From CAZTTH01 sp964615975 (GTDB lineage Bacteria; Verrucomicrobiota; Lentisphaeria; JABSQK01; JAJFLO01): a DNA stretch of 64,000 nucleotides. The translations under genes and the position numbers were made by a program. The notes below the pieces were generated by a model, which searched no databases, was not told the DNA's origin, and was given only the letters and a program-made list of their open reading frames with translations. The stretch spans positions 1-64,000 of the forward strand of contig CAZTTH010000017.1 in assembly GCA_964615975.1 (NCBI GenBank), written 5' to 3'. Below, one piece after another: positions 44,411 through 54,176 of the stretch. The first letter of the stretch is position 1. Every line of letters starts with the position of its first letter.

Positions 44411-46714
44411 TTAATATTTATAGCTGAACTCAATGCCATAGGTGCGCGGGGGCTGATAGGCATAGTTCACGGCGCCGGTATAATGACGGAAATCGACCGC
44501 GACATCGATGATCTCTTCATCCGTTAAATTCTTGCAAAACACAGCCATCGTCCGCCGTTGATCCTTGCTTTCGTACCTGATTTTTGCATTGAATAGATGA
44601 TATCCCGATTGGCTTAAAATGGATTCGTTGGTTTCGGTAAAATAAAAACGACTTTGATATATATGTTCACCCAGCAGTTTTACCATGCCCTCAATCGCGA
44701 GTGGAAGCGCATAAGACAGCGCCATATAGCTACTGAATTCCGGCGCTCGTTTCAAGCTGTTTCCTGACGCGTCGATCGCTTGTTTCTGGTTCATGCCTGA
44801 GACGTCAAATCCCCCTGCGTTTTTGAAATCAGTATATTCCGCCTTAAGCAGTGCGGTATTGGCAATGAGTTCGATACACTTGAAGGGATGGGCGATTATT
44901 TGACATTCAATCCCCATTTCCCTGGCTTCAGCGGCATTACTGGTGTTTATTTGTACGGTGCTGGTTCCCGGCATTACGGTTAATACCTGTAAATCTGAAT
45001 GGAGATTATAAAATCCATCCAGGTTGAATTGCAGCCGTCTTTGAAACCATTGGGATTTAAGTCCTATTTCGTAACTGGTGACGTATTCGGGATCGAATGG
45101 CTCTTCAATGTGTTCGGCGAAGGCATTAAAACCGCCGCTTTTGAATCCGCGTTCGATTTTGCCATAGATAAACCCCTCATCCCAGGCACGATATTGCATG
45201 CCGAATTTGGGAGTAATTGCATTCCAGCTAGCCTGATCGTGGTTCAGGGGAAATCCCGCAATTCCCAGTTGAGAATAAAAATCATAGGTGAGCCGGTTGA
45301 TTTCGATTTCTTTTTCTTCATAAGAATAGCGCAGCCCGGCAGTCAGGCTCAAGCGCTCGGTAACTGCATAAGTCAGTTCGCCAAACCAGGCAACACTGGT
45401 GGCATGAAGGTCTGATGAATTGGTTGTCGCATAATTACCGGGAGGCAGAAGAAGCGTCAAATCACGGGAAAATATGGTGTGTTCTTCTTCCGCTAATTCG
45501 GAAAATAAATAGACCCCGCTAAGCCAATGCCATTGTTCATCAAGATCATTGGCCAACTGAAATTCCTGGGTGATTTGCTGCTGATTCATTCTTTGATAAA
45601 AATGACCCAACTCCAGGGCGAGTCCATCGGTGTCTTCATAGTGTACATAATTAATCCCCCGAAGTGCGGTGATTGATGTCAACGTCGCGACTTCACCATG
45701 CCAATTCAAGGTGCTTGACAATCCCCAAATTTGGCGATCTTCGCGACCAATCACATCATGGTTGACCCGATAGGGATCCTGGGGTTCATAATGATTAAAT
45801 GGAGGATCGGTCACAGTTGGAAGATGCGGGTTATTTTGAAATGGAATACCAGTCAGCCTGGGATTAAATGCAAAGGCAGTGGGATGGTCTTCATGATGCT
45901 CGAATCGGAGGATCAGATCCAGATCTCCCTGGGGGAGCAGCCATAGACTCCCACGATAGCCAAAGCTATCCGCGTCGACAATCTCTTTCTGATGGTAAAT
46001 ATCCCGCGTATAGCCGTCCCGATCTTCAAATTGATATGCGAATCTGCCCAAAACGGATTTTGAACCAAGCGGACTGCCGATAGCGCCAGAATAGTTGAGA
46101 GAGGAATAGTTCCCCAAGGTCAGACTTTGATTGAGGGTTAATTTCGGTTCAGGCTTGTTGGTGATGATATTGATTGCGCCGCCGATGGTGTTCCGCCCAT
46201 ACAATGATCCCTGAGGCCCCCGCAGCACTTCGATGCGTTCGATGTCATAGAGATTTACCAGCATAGCTTGCGCGCGGGATATATAGACCCCATCGACATA
46301 GTATCCGATACTCAGATCAGAACCGATGCCGAAGTCGACCGATCCAATTCCGCGGATAAAAATCTCAGGAATACTGGTATTGCCATTATTCCCCATGATG
46401 AGATTGGGGGTGCGCAAGGATAATTCCGGTAGATCAGTAATTCCGAAATCATCGAGATAGGCGGTTAAATAATATGAAAGCGGTATGGGGGTGGTTAAAA
46501 ATAGAGTTTCCTGCTTCGTCGCCGTGACGATAACCGGTTCAAATTCAATATACCGCTCCTCGGCCTTTACATTGTTTCCGGGATCTATATCACTTGCGGA
46601 TAATCCAACTGACTGACTGAGTTGAGTTAAAATAACAGTTAATATAAAACCTAACTTCCGGCTGATCCGTTTGGATTCCATTATTTTTTTGCCGCAATTG
46701 GGAGAGGAAGACAT
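44411..46714 (-). CDS. TonB-dependent outer-membrane receptor
   Basis: TonB-dependent receptors import iron chelates, cobalamin or glycans through the outer membrane. The protein has a signal peptide (GFILTVILTQLSQSVGLSAS), a TonB-box-like EPVIVTATKQE, a plug domain with IRGIGS, YYVDGVYISRAQ and RIEVLRGPQGSLYGRNTIGGAINIIT split over adjacent strands, and a 22-strand-type barrel ending in an aromatic residue pair (YKY). It resembles the FecA-like receptors for ferric complexes. The ATG at 46714 is used; a TTG at 46747 and an ATG at 46681 are alternatives and none has a clear ribosome-binding site. The A-PCP gene starts 23 bases downstream, hinting at uptake of a product or relative of the A-PCP/TE pathway. 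Confidence 0.9.
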   Translation of the reverse strand: MSSSPNCGKKIMESKRISRKLGFILTVILTQLSQSVGLSASDIDPGNNVKAEERYIEFEPVIVTATKQETLFLTTPIPLSYYLTAYLDDFGITDLPELSLRTPNLIMGNNGNTSIPEIFIRGIGSVDFGIGSDLSIGYYVDGVYISRAQAMLVNLYDIERIEVLRGPQGSLYGRNTIGGAINIITNKPEPKLTLNQSLTLGNYSSLNYSGAIGSPLGSKSVLGRFAYQFEDRDGYTRDIYHQKEIVDADSFGYRGSLWLLPQGDLDLILRFEHHEDHPTAFAFNPRLTGIPFQNNPHLPTVTDPPFNHYEPQDPYRVNHDVIGREDRQIWGLSSTLNWHGEVATLTSITALRGINYVHYEDTDGLALELGHFYQRMNQQQITQEFQLANDLDEQWHWLSGVYLFSELAEEEHTIFSRDLTLLLPPGNYATTNSSDLHATSVAWFGELTYAVTERLSLTAGLRYSYEEKEIEINRLTYDFYSQLGIAGFPLNHDQASWNAITPKFGMQYRAWDEGFIYGKIERGFKSGGFNAFAEHIEEPFDPEYVTSYEIGLKSQWFQRRLQFNLDGFYNLHSDLQVLTVMPGTSTVQINTSNAAEAREMGIECQIIAHPFKCIELIANTALLKAEYTDFKNAGGFDVSGMNQKQAIDASGNSLKRAPEFSSYMALSYALPLAIEGMVKLLGEHIYQSRFYFTETNESILSQSGYHLFNAKIRYESKDQRRTMAVFCKNLTDEEIIDVAVDFRHYTGAVNYAYQPPRTYGIEFSYKY

Positions 46715-46761
46715 AAATCCATTTTTAACTTGGTATACTATTCTCAAAATTTTTCACTCGA

Positions 46762-48300
46762 TCAACGCATGGGTCGCGCTAACATTTCCTGGTATAATTT
46801 CAAGTATTGTCCCGCGGTAACTTGATGATTAAAGCGCGCGACACTTTCCTGCATAATTCTCGCAATAATTCTTTCCTTGAACCGGATGGGAGTTCGATAG
46901 AATTTAAGCGCTTGATCAATGGCCCATTTCAAGCCATTGCTGTCATAGTGCTTAAACACAAAACCGTTGCCACTGTTTTTATCAGGATTCAATTGGGTGA
47001 CGGTGTCGTGTATTCCGCCGGTATCGTGGGCGATCGGCAGTGAGCCATATTTCTGACAAATCATTTGCGGCAGACCACAGGGTTCGAATTTGGATGGCAT
47101 GAGGAGGAAATCAGAGGCTGCAAAAGCCAAATGTGACAGTGAATCATCAAATCCGCAAACCGCAACTCGGGAGTACAAATCATGATGCCGGACAATATCC
47201 AAAAAATGCGGTTGATAGGGACCATTGCCAATCAACACCACCTGTAACTTGTCTTTCCAGTTTTCTGAAATAATCTGATATAAAATTTCCGCCAATAGTT
47301 GACATCCTTTCTGTACGGGATCGAGCCGATGAGGCCAGAATAGCATTGGCACTTCTGGCGCCAATTCCAGATTGAGTATGTTCTGAAGCTGGAGTTTGCT
47401 CTCATGTTTGCCCAACACAAAATTGTGGGATGAGAAATTAACCGGCAGGTTATTATCAATACTGGGATCAAAGGATGGATCAGGGGAATTAAGAATTCCC
47501 ACAGCGCAGCCGGCATGGAACTTCGCGCTGATCTCATTGCCAATCCGGTCAGAGACGAAAGAATGGCGGTGGTCAATGATTTCCTGAAGAAATGTCGGAC
47601 TCACGGTATTGATATAATGTGAAGCAAAAATTCCACTGTTCAGCTGATCGACCGGGTTGCTGCAACGGCTTTCCTCATAATTATGAGGCATTCTCTCATA
47701 GTACAGATGATGCCAGAATTCAGCGGCATCGATGCCGCAATCTTCCATCGTTGCCAATGTCGATTTTATCGAATGGATGTTATGTACAGTAAATAAACAC
47801 GGGATATTCATGCGCCGCCCATAAGCGGAGATCAATCCAGTCATCCAATCATTGCAATGGATCAGATCCGGTTGAACCCGTGGAATGATGTTGTTAATCA
47901 CTTCTCGTTGAAAGACCAATGACAGGCGCCGATTGCTGTCTTCGTCGTTGTTGTAGACTTGATCCTGGTAGTAGAACAGACGGTCTTCCGCCAGATGGAC
48001 ACGATCTTCAGGAAGTTTGCTCTTATACTTGCGCAATTCATCGGTAAAAAAATTGCTGATATCGAGACTGAACATTTTGCGATAATGGGGGAGGGCAACA
48101 TGGATATCGACACCTAAATCGAGCAGATTTTTTACCAATGTGGATGAAACATCAGCCAGTCCTCCCCCCTTGGCGGTGAGGTAATTGGCCATGTTTCCCA
48201 TGCCTTGTGGCAGATAGGTGATTTCCGGTGTAACCACCAGGATGCGTGGGGCACGCAGAGTTCTGATAACCGAGGTTGTTGTCACTTTATTTTTCTCCAT
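46762..48300 (-). CDS. glgA: Glycogen synthase (GT5 family)
   Basis: GlgA extends alpha-1,4-glucan from ADP- or UDP-glucose. The 512-residue protein has the donor-binding KGGGLADV loop near the N-terminus (the family KxGGL), HNIHSIKSTL, and the C-terminal catalytic region SKFEPCGLPQMICQKYG with the two conserved Glu/Lys elements, then DTGGIHDTV. The insertion LPQGMGNMANYLTAKG before the KGGGL loop is longer than usual. It overlaps the upstream glucan phosphorylase gene by 14 bases, so synthesis and breakdown enzymes are translationally coupled. Confidence 0.88.
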   Translation of the reverse strand: MEKNKVTTTSVIRTLRAPRILVVTPEITYLPQGMGNMANYLTAKGGGLADVSSTLVKNLLDLGVDIHVALPHYRKMFSLDISNFFTDELRKYKSKLPEDRVHLAEDRLFYYQDQVYNNDEDSNRRLSLVFQREVINNIIPRVQPDLIHCNDWMTGLISAYGRRMNIPCLFTVHNIHSIKSTLATMEDCGIDAAEFWHHLYYERMPHNYEESRCSNPVDQLNSGIFASHYINTVSPTFLQEIIDHRHSFVSDRIGNEISAKFHAGCAVGILNSPDPSFDPSIDNNLPVNFSSHNFVLGKHESKLQLQNILNLELAPEVPMLFWPHRLDPVQKGCQLLAEILYQIISENWKDKLQVVLIGNGPYQPHFLDIVRHHDLYSRVAVCGFDDSLSHLAFAASDFLLMPSKFEPCGLPQMICQKYGSLPIAHDTGGIHDTVTQLNPDKNSGNGFVFKHYDSNGLKWAIDQALKFYRTPIRFKERIIARIMQESVARFNHQVTAGQYLKLYQEMLARPMR

Positions 48301-50848
48301 CTCTCGGCCAGGTAATTAATCCCTGTGAGTGTTTGATTCTGTCATCTCCATTCGGGACCACCCGGGGTGAAAAACCAAAGCGGCCGATCGCCGGACACGT
48401 CACCACACTGGTGTAAATATAGTGTCCAGCCGAGAGTGAATGAGCCACGGTCATGGTGATGGTATTGCTGGTCGTGATTTCATTGCCTACGCCGACTTCG
48501 CCAATATAAAGTTGTACTTCGACTTCGGAAGGGGTCAATTCCCCAAGATAAACCTCCACCTTGACTTCGAAATGATCTCCCACCTTCAGATTGGGCAATA
48601 TAGTTGTCAGCGATGGTTGGGATATCTTAATATGCGGCCAATGGCGTATCATTCGTTCTATCTTTTGCACCGATCCCTTGGTTTGGGAGTAATCGTTGAT
48701 GGTTAATTCCTGATATTGTTTGATGGCGGGATGATAAAATTTGGTTTCATATTCGTACATCATGCGATTGGAATTAAAATCAGCCAAGCCCATTTTGATT
48801 GATTTCTTCATCATCTCGACCCAACGCAGGGGAATATAGCTGTTGGGCCGATCATAAAAGATGGGAACGATTACTTCTTCCAATAAATGATACAAAGACA
48901 AGCTGTCGTGTTCATCCTGATAATTGACGTCCGTATGTTCATAGCCATTGCCTATGGTCCATCCTCTGTCGGGCTGATAGCCCTCGCACCACCACCCATC
49001 CAACACACTGGCATTAAGCACACCGTTCATTGCCGCTTTCATTCCGGAAGTCCCGCTGGCTTCCAGAGGCCGCCGTGGTGTATTCAGCCAGACATCGACC
49101 CCCTGAATCATGACCCGTGCCAGTTCCATATCATAATCTTCTACAAATATGATGCTGCTGCGAATCGAATCGCGCCGCGAAAAATCAATGATATCCTTGA
49201 TCAATTTTTTGCCTTCAATATCCTTCTGGTGGGCCTTGCCGGCAAAGATAAATTGGATTCGCCCCTCCTTGTCATTTAATAATTTTTCCAGCCGCTGAGG
49301 ATCGCGGAAGAGCAGGGTGGCGCGTTTATAGGCGGTGAAACGCCGGGCATAACCAATGGTCAGGACATCGCGATTGAGCACGGATTGGACGTGATCGATT
49401 TGAGAGCGGGGCGCATTCAAGCGCTCCAAATGATAGGTTAAACGTTGCCGACAATGGTTGATGAGATGATTGCGCCGCAATTCGTGCACCTGCCAGATTT
49501 CTTCCGGGGGGATTTCATCAATGTAATCGAATTTATTTGTGTTCTGATCGTGGTGATGCCAGCGCGAGCCAAGATAATGATCGTATAACTTGGCATGATC
49601 GGTTGATACCCAGGTTTGCGGGTGAACCGCATTGGTGATATGGGTAATTGGGATTTCCTCCTTGGGTTTTTCCGGCCACAAATAATGCATCATTGACCGC
49701 GTAACCTGTCCATGCAATTTGCTGACACCGTTGCAGTATTGAGCAAGTTTCAGCGCCAATATGGTCATCGAAAAATCGGCATTTGATGATGCTCCGGGAG
49801 GCTGGCCTAGCGCTATCAGTGATCCCACCGAAGTCTCAAGTGACGGCGCCAGGAGTTCCATGTAGGGATAGATCATATCCACCTTGAATACATCATGACC
49901 GGCTTCTACGGGGGTGTGGGTGGTAAACACATTAGTTCGGGCGATGAGTTCGCAGGCGGTTTTAAATTCTATTCCATCGGACTGGATAACCTGCGCCATG
50001 CGTTCCAGGCTCAATAACGCGGAATGGCCTTCATTCATATGATATACCATCGGTTTAATCCCCATGGCCTGAAGCGCCTTCACCCCGCCGATGCCGAGTA
50101 GAATTTCCTGCAGCCAGCGGTTATGGCTGTCACCTCCATACAGTTGGGCGGTAATGTTGCGGATATGTTCGGGGTTATCAGATAGGTTGGTATCCAACAG
50201 GTAAAGTTCGACTCGACCGACCTGGGCTTTCCAGACATTCACCTTTATTGTGTCATTGGGAATCGGAATGCTGATTTCAAAGAGCTCGCCTTGTTGATTA
50301 CGTGCCCGACGAACCGGGAGAAAATGAAAATCATAATCCGGATAATACTCGTGTTGTATCCCGTCATGACTCAGGAGCTGTTTGCCGAACCCTTGCCGGT
50401 AGAGAATCCCGATCCCCACCATGGGGAGTATTCTATCCGATGCGGTTTTGAGAAAATCTCCCGCCAAAACCCCTAGGCCGCCGGAAAATATTCGCAAAGA
50501 ATTGTGGATGCCGAATTCAGCACAAAAATAGGCAATGCATTGATGCGAAGCGATGAGTGGGTGAGATTCGCTGACCGCATGATAACTGGTGTAAACATCC
50601 TTGACCCGGGTTTGATGGTCGAGAAAACTTTGATCCTTGATCAAAGCATATAATTCATCCTGTGGCACCTGATTTAAAAACACCACCGGATTTTTATCGA
50701 CCTTTTGCCAGAGCACCGGATTAATCCGGCGAAACAACGCCGCCGCGTCATGATGCCAAGACCACCAATAGTTGGTTGAGAGTTCTTCAATAAACTTCAA
50801 CTCGTCGGGTATGATTGGTCTTACCCGGAAGAACTTCAAACTTTTCAT
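48287..50848 (-). CDS. Alpha-glucan phosphorylase, short DUF3417-type (GT35)
   Basis: The 853-residue enzyme phosphorolyses alpha-1,4-glucan to glucose 1-phosphate. The N-terminal DUF3417-like segment (YWWSWHHDAAALFRRI) marks the alpha-glucan phosphorylase branch found in archaea and many bacteria, distinct from classical GlgP. CAEFGIHNSLRIFSGGLGVLAGD, HMNEGHSALL and the PLP-lysine motif EASGTSGMKAAMNG are intact. After the catalytic part comes a C-terminal ~110-residue beta-rich segment (HFEVKVEVYLGELTPSEV...) typical of the longer members. It lies downstream of the CBM48 gene (35 bases) on the same strand and overlaps glgA. Confidence 0.92.
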   Translation of the reverse strand: MKSLKFFRVRPIIPDELKFIEELSTNYWWSWHHDAAALFRRINPVLWQKVDKNPVVFLNQVPQDELYALIKDQSFLDHQTRVKDVYTSYHAVSESHPLIASHQCIAYFCAEFGIHNSLRIFSGGLGVLAGDFLKTASDRILPMVGIGILYRQGFGKQLLSHDGIQHEYYPDYDFHFLPVRRARNQQGELFEISIPIPNDTIKVNVWKAQVGRVELYLLDTNLSDNPEHIRNITAQLYGGDSHNRWLQEILLGIGGVKALQAMGIKPMVYHMNEGHSALLSLERMAQVIQSDGIEFKTACELIARTNVFTTHTPVEAGHDVFKVDMIYPYMELLAPSLETSVGSLIALGQPPGASSNADFSMTILALKLAQYCNGVSKLHGQVTRSMMHYLWPEKPKEEIPITHITNAVHPQTWVSTDHAKLYDHYLGSRWHHHDQNTNKFDYIDEIPPEEIWQVHELRRNHLINHCRQRLTYHLERLNAPRSQIDHVQSVLNRDVLTIGYARRFTAYKRATLLFRDPQRLEKLLNDKEGRIQFIFAGKAHQKDIEGKKLIKDIIDFSRRDSIRSSIIFVEDYDMELARVMIQGVDVWLNTPRRPLEASGTSGMKAAMNGVLNASVLDGWWCEGYQPDRGWTIGNGYEHTDVNYQDEHDSLSLYHLLEEVIVPIFYDRPNSYIPLRWVEMMKKSIKMGLADFNSNRMMYEYETKFYHPAIKQYQELTINDYSQTKGSVQKIERMIRHWPHIKISQPSLTTILPNLKVGDHFEVKVEVYLGELTPSEVEVQLYIGEVGVGNEITTSNTITMTVAHSLSAGHYIYTSVVTCPAIGRFGFSPRVVPNGDDRIKHSQGLITWPRDGEK

Positions 50849-50883
50849 TAAGTTTCAACCATCTAATATATGTACAATATGCC

Positions 50884-51174
50884 TTATCCAACGGTGATGA
50901 CACTATTCAGTGTCCCATGAGCATTTCTCACCCATTTCAGACATTCAGGATCGACATGCCATTCCCCATTGACGATGAATTTATATTCATAGGTGCCCGT
51001 TGACAGCATCAGGGTAACTGCAAATTCGCCATTATTTTTCGGATCGGTCAATTTTTTTTCTCCCGTTCCCCAATCATTAAATGTACCGGCTACGTAAACT
51101 TCACTACCGGGATGGGTTTTAAGCGTGAATTTAACGCGTTTTTTCCCCGCGTTTTGTGATTTTTTGTTGGCCAT
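50884..51174 (-). CDS. Stand-alone CBM48 (AMPK-type glycogen-binding) protein
   Basis: The 96-residue protein consists of one glycogen-binding domain: KVRFTLK-like strand KRVKFTLKTHP, then VYVAGTFNDWGTGEKKL (the sugar-stacking Trp lies in FNDW), and GTYEYKFIVNGEWHVDPE with a second aromatic contact, all hallmarks of AMPK/isoamylase CBM48 domains. No catalytic domain is attached. A Lys-rich tail (ANKKSQNAGKKR) precedes it. It lies directly before the phosphorylase and synthase genes on the same strand and probably tethers or regulates these enzymes on glycogen. Similar single-domain proteins are common in bacteria but rarely characterised. Confidence 0.88.
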   Translation of the reverse strand: MANKKSQNAGKKRVKFTLKTHPGSEVYVAGTFNDWGTGEKKLTDPKNNGEFAVTLMLSTGTYEYKFIVNGEWHVDPECLKWVRNAHGTLNSVITVG

Positions 51175-51593
51175 AATTATTGAAATCCTCGTTGGTTTTA
51201 AATTGTTGATGGGATGGCATACATATACGGGGAAAGGTCAAACAGTCATACTCGATAATTCCTGATTGGAGATTCATGGGATGTTGTCAGTTACTGTCTT
51301 GTTCCTTTCCCGCAAATGACATAAATGAAGCACACTTCTTTACTCCATTAATCAATAACAGATGATCTGAAATGGTTTCCGTCAAGTGCAATTCATACTT
51401 TTCAAATTCAGCCTCTTAGTTTATATTGACACTCGATTCACTTTGGCATTGCCCCAATATCAGGCTTTAGTCTTGCGTGACATTATCGAACAATCAGATT
51501 GTTTATAGCGATAACGGTAGCAGTATTATTGAAGGAAATTGTTCGGGATAATCCGGATCAACCATGGTCATTATGTCAGATTAAGGAGTGTAT
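51175..51593. promoter_or_regulatory. Divergent intergenic region between glucan gene groups
   Basis: These 419 bases separate the leftward CBM48-phosphorylase-synthase run from rightward glgP, so promoters for both directions should be here. A perfect TTGACA lies at 51426-51431 on the plus strand without a good -10 partner at 16-18 bases. A 15-base palindrome AACAATC-A-GATTGTT at 51489-51503 could be an operator. No protein-coding frame of convincing quality was seen. Confidence 0.4.
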
Positions 51594-54164
51594 ATGAATT
51601 ACTTATCCAGTCAAAAAAGAAGCGAAAAAGTAAAGGCGCGGGCCCATGATAAATTAGACATTGATGAAGTCGAACAGAATTTTGCCCGTCAACTTAAATA
51701 CTCATTGGCGAAAGACAGTTACACCGCCACTGATTGGGATCGATTTGTCGCCCTCAGCCTGACGATACGTGATTTTCTCATTGAACGCTGGATGGAAACC
51801 CAGCAAAACTACCACCGCCATAATCTCAAGCGCGTCTACTACATCTCGCTCGAATATCTCATCGGCAGAGCTCTGGCCAATAATATCATCAATCTCGACA
51901 TGGATAAGACTTGCGAAATGGCGCTCAAAAAGTTTGGCATTGACTGGACCCATTTATGTTCGATGGGAGTCGACGCGGGCCTTGGCAACGGCGGTCTGGG
52001 GCGACTTGCCGCCTGTTTCCTTGATTCCATGGCAACCCTGAGTCTGCCGGCGACCGGTTACGGTTTGCATTATGACTTTGGCATTTTTCGCCAAACCATC
52101 AAGGATGGCTATCAGATCGAGGAACCCGATGAATGGTTGCGCTCCGGCAATCCCTGGGAAATAGAACGTCCCGAATACACCTTCCAGGTTGATTTTGGCG
52201 GATCGGTGAATGAGCATCAAGAAAACGGCAGACAGGTCTTTACCTGGCATCCTGCTCATCATGTCCTGGGTGTTCCTTATGACACCCCGATCATTGGCTT
52301 CGGCAGTGAAAATGTCAATACCCTGCGCTTGTGGTCGGCCAAAGCCAGCGCCGAATTCGATTTTGAGGATTTCAACCAGGGCGATTACATTCAGGCTGTA
52401 CAACATAAGATCAAAGCGGAAACCTTGACCAAGGTGCTGTATCCAAATGACACCAATTACAGCGGTAAATCGCTCCGCTTCGAGCAACAATACTTCTTTG
52501 TTTCCTGTTCTTTGCAGGACATCGTGCGACGGTTTAAGGTACACAACAAAAACTTTGAATTTTTTCCGCAAAAGGTCGCGATTCAGCTTAATGACACCCA
52601 TCCCACCATGGGAATCGCGGAATTAATGCATATTCTCATGGATAAGGAAGAGCTGCCCTGGGATACCGCATGGAAAATCACCGTAGATACCTTCGGTTAT
52701 ACCAATCATACTCTGCTCCCGGAAGCCCTGGAAAAATGGCCGGTCGATTTCTTCGCGCAAAAGCTCCCCCGTCATCTCCAGATCATCTATGAGATTAACC
52801 GCCGGTTCCTCGAGAAAATTTCGATGCATTATCCTGGCGATAATGATCGTCTTTGCCGCATGAGCATTATCGAGGAGTCACACCCCAAACAGGTTCGCAT
52901 GGCGCACCTGGCCACGGTCGGATCTCATTCCATCAATGGGGTCGCGGCTTTGCATACTCATCTGTTGAAGCAACATCTCTTCCGTGATTTTTATGACCTC
53001 TACCCAGAGCGCTTTAATAATAAAACCAATGGCGTTACCCCGCGGCGGTGGTTGTTAAGCGCCAACCCCGCCCTGGCCAAATGGATCAGTGATATCATAG
53101 GACGGGAATGGATTTGTGATCTGGATCAATTGCGCCGCTTGGAGAAATTCGCCATGATTGCCGACCAGCGGGATGCTTTTGGCGCGATCAAGGATGCCAA
53201 TAAACTGGTACTCTCCAGGACCATTGTCAATGAATTAGGCATCGAGGTTGATCCCAAGGCGATTTTCGACGTGCACATCAAGCGGTTTCATGAGTACAAG
53301 CGCCAACTCTTAAACGCACTGCATATTGTCATGCTCTACAATCGATTAAAACAAAATCCGCAATTGGATATTATGCCGCGCGTCTTTATCTTCTCCGGCA
53401 AGGCTGCGCCGGGGTATTATATGGCCAAAATGATTATCAAATTCATTCACAGTCTTGCCTATGTCATTAATCAGGATGAAGATATAAACGGCAGGATCAA
53501 GATTGTATTCTTCCCCAATTACAGCGTCTCTCTCGCCGAAAAAATCATTCCCGCCGCGGATATCAGTGAACAGATTTCCACCGCGGGAATGGAAGCGTCC
53601 GGCACCGGCAACATGAAGATGACATTGAATGGCGCGTTGACCGTGGGCACCCTCGACGGCGCTAATATCGAGATCAAAGACGAGGTCGGCGATGAGAATA
53701 TCTTCATTTTTGGTCTTAAAGCCGATGAAATCGAGACCATGAGACGCAATAACTCCTATAATCCCTATGATTATTATCACCAGTATCCTGAAATCAAAAG
53801 CACCATTGACATGGCCTTCTCAAATTATTTCTGCCTTCATAATCCTGGTTTGTTTGAACCGATACGCAGAACCCTGTTCGATTATGGCGACCGCTACTTC
53901 GTGCTTGCCGATCTACTGGCCTATGCGCAAGCGCAATCACAGGCGGATCGCCTCTATCGCGATCGGGATGAATGGAATTGCAAGTCACTGTTGAATGTCG
54001 CCCGATCTGGCAAATTCAGTTCCGACCGGGTGATCAGGGAATACGCCCAGGAAATCTGGCGTGTCGAGCCCTTTTCCATCGATTTGAATCGCAAGGGATG
54101 CGACACGATTGTCGAGGCGCGAATCAGTGTCGCCAACCGCCGGGTCACTGGACTTGATGAATAG
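51594..54164 (+). CDS. glgP: Glycogen phosphorylase (classical GlgP type, GT35)
   Basis: The enzyme releases glucose 1-phosphate from glycogen with pyridoxal phosphate. The protein is ~856 residues, the classical length. Conserved stretches are intact: YYISLEYLIGRAL, LGNGGLGRLAACFLDSMATL, QLNDTHPTMGIAELM, FNNKTNGVTPRRWL, and the PLP-lysine motif EASGTGNMKMTLNGALTVGT. The ATG at 51594 follows AAGGAG at 51583-51588 by five bases, and is preferred over a GTG at 51588 that overlaps that site. It is the second, unrelated-branch phosphorylase in the locus. Confidence 0.95.
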   Translation: MNYLSSQKRSEKVKARAHDKLDIDEVEQNFARQLKYSLAKDSYTATDWDRFVALSLTIRDFLIERWMETQQNYHRHNLKRVYYISLEYLIGRALANNIINLDMDKTCEMALKKFGIDWTHLCSMGVDAGLGNGGLGRLAACFLDSMATLSLPATGYGLHYDFGIFRQTIKDGYQIEEPDEWLRSGNPWEIERPEYTFQVDFGGSVNEHQENGRQVFTWHPAHHVLGVPYDTPIIGFGSENVNTLRLWSAKASAEFDFEDFNQGDYIQAVQHKIKAETLTKVLYPNDTNYSGKSLRFEQQYFFVSCSLQDIVRRFKVHNKNFEFFPQKVAIQLNDTHPTMGIAELMHILMDKEELPWDTAWKITVDTFGYTNHTLLPEALEKWPVDFFAQKLPRHLQIIYEINRRFLEKISMHYPGDNDRLCRMSIIEESHPKQVRMAHLATVGSHSINGVAALHTHLLKQHLFRDFYDLYPERFNNKTNGVTPRRWLLSANPALAKWISDIIGREWICDLDQLRRLEKFAMIADQRDAFGAIKDANKLVLSRTIVNELGIEVDPKAIFDVHIKRFHEYKRQLLNALHIVMLYNRLKQNPQLDIMPRVFIFSGKAAPGYYMAKMIIKFIHSLAYVINQDEDINGRIKIVFFPNYSVSLAEKIIPAADISEQISTAGMEASGTGNMKMTLNGALTVGTLDGANIEIKDEVGDENIFIFGLKADEIETMRRNNSYNPYDYYHQYPEIKSTIDMAFSNYFCLHNPGLFEPIRRTLFDYGDRYFVLADLLAYAQAQSQADRLYRDRDEWNCKSLLNVARSGKFSSDRVIREYAQEIWRVEPFSIDLNRKGCDTIVEARISVANRRVTGLDE

Positions 54165-54176
54165 ATTAATGGACTC

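Noticed and set aside
51954..52601. 215-codon frame opposite glgP
   Set aside because: It is the antisense shadow of a highly conserved enzyme; long antisense frames are common there through codon bias.
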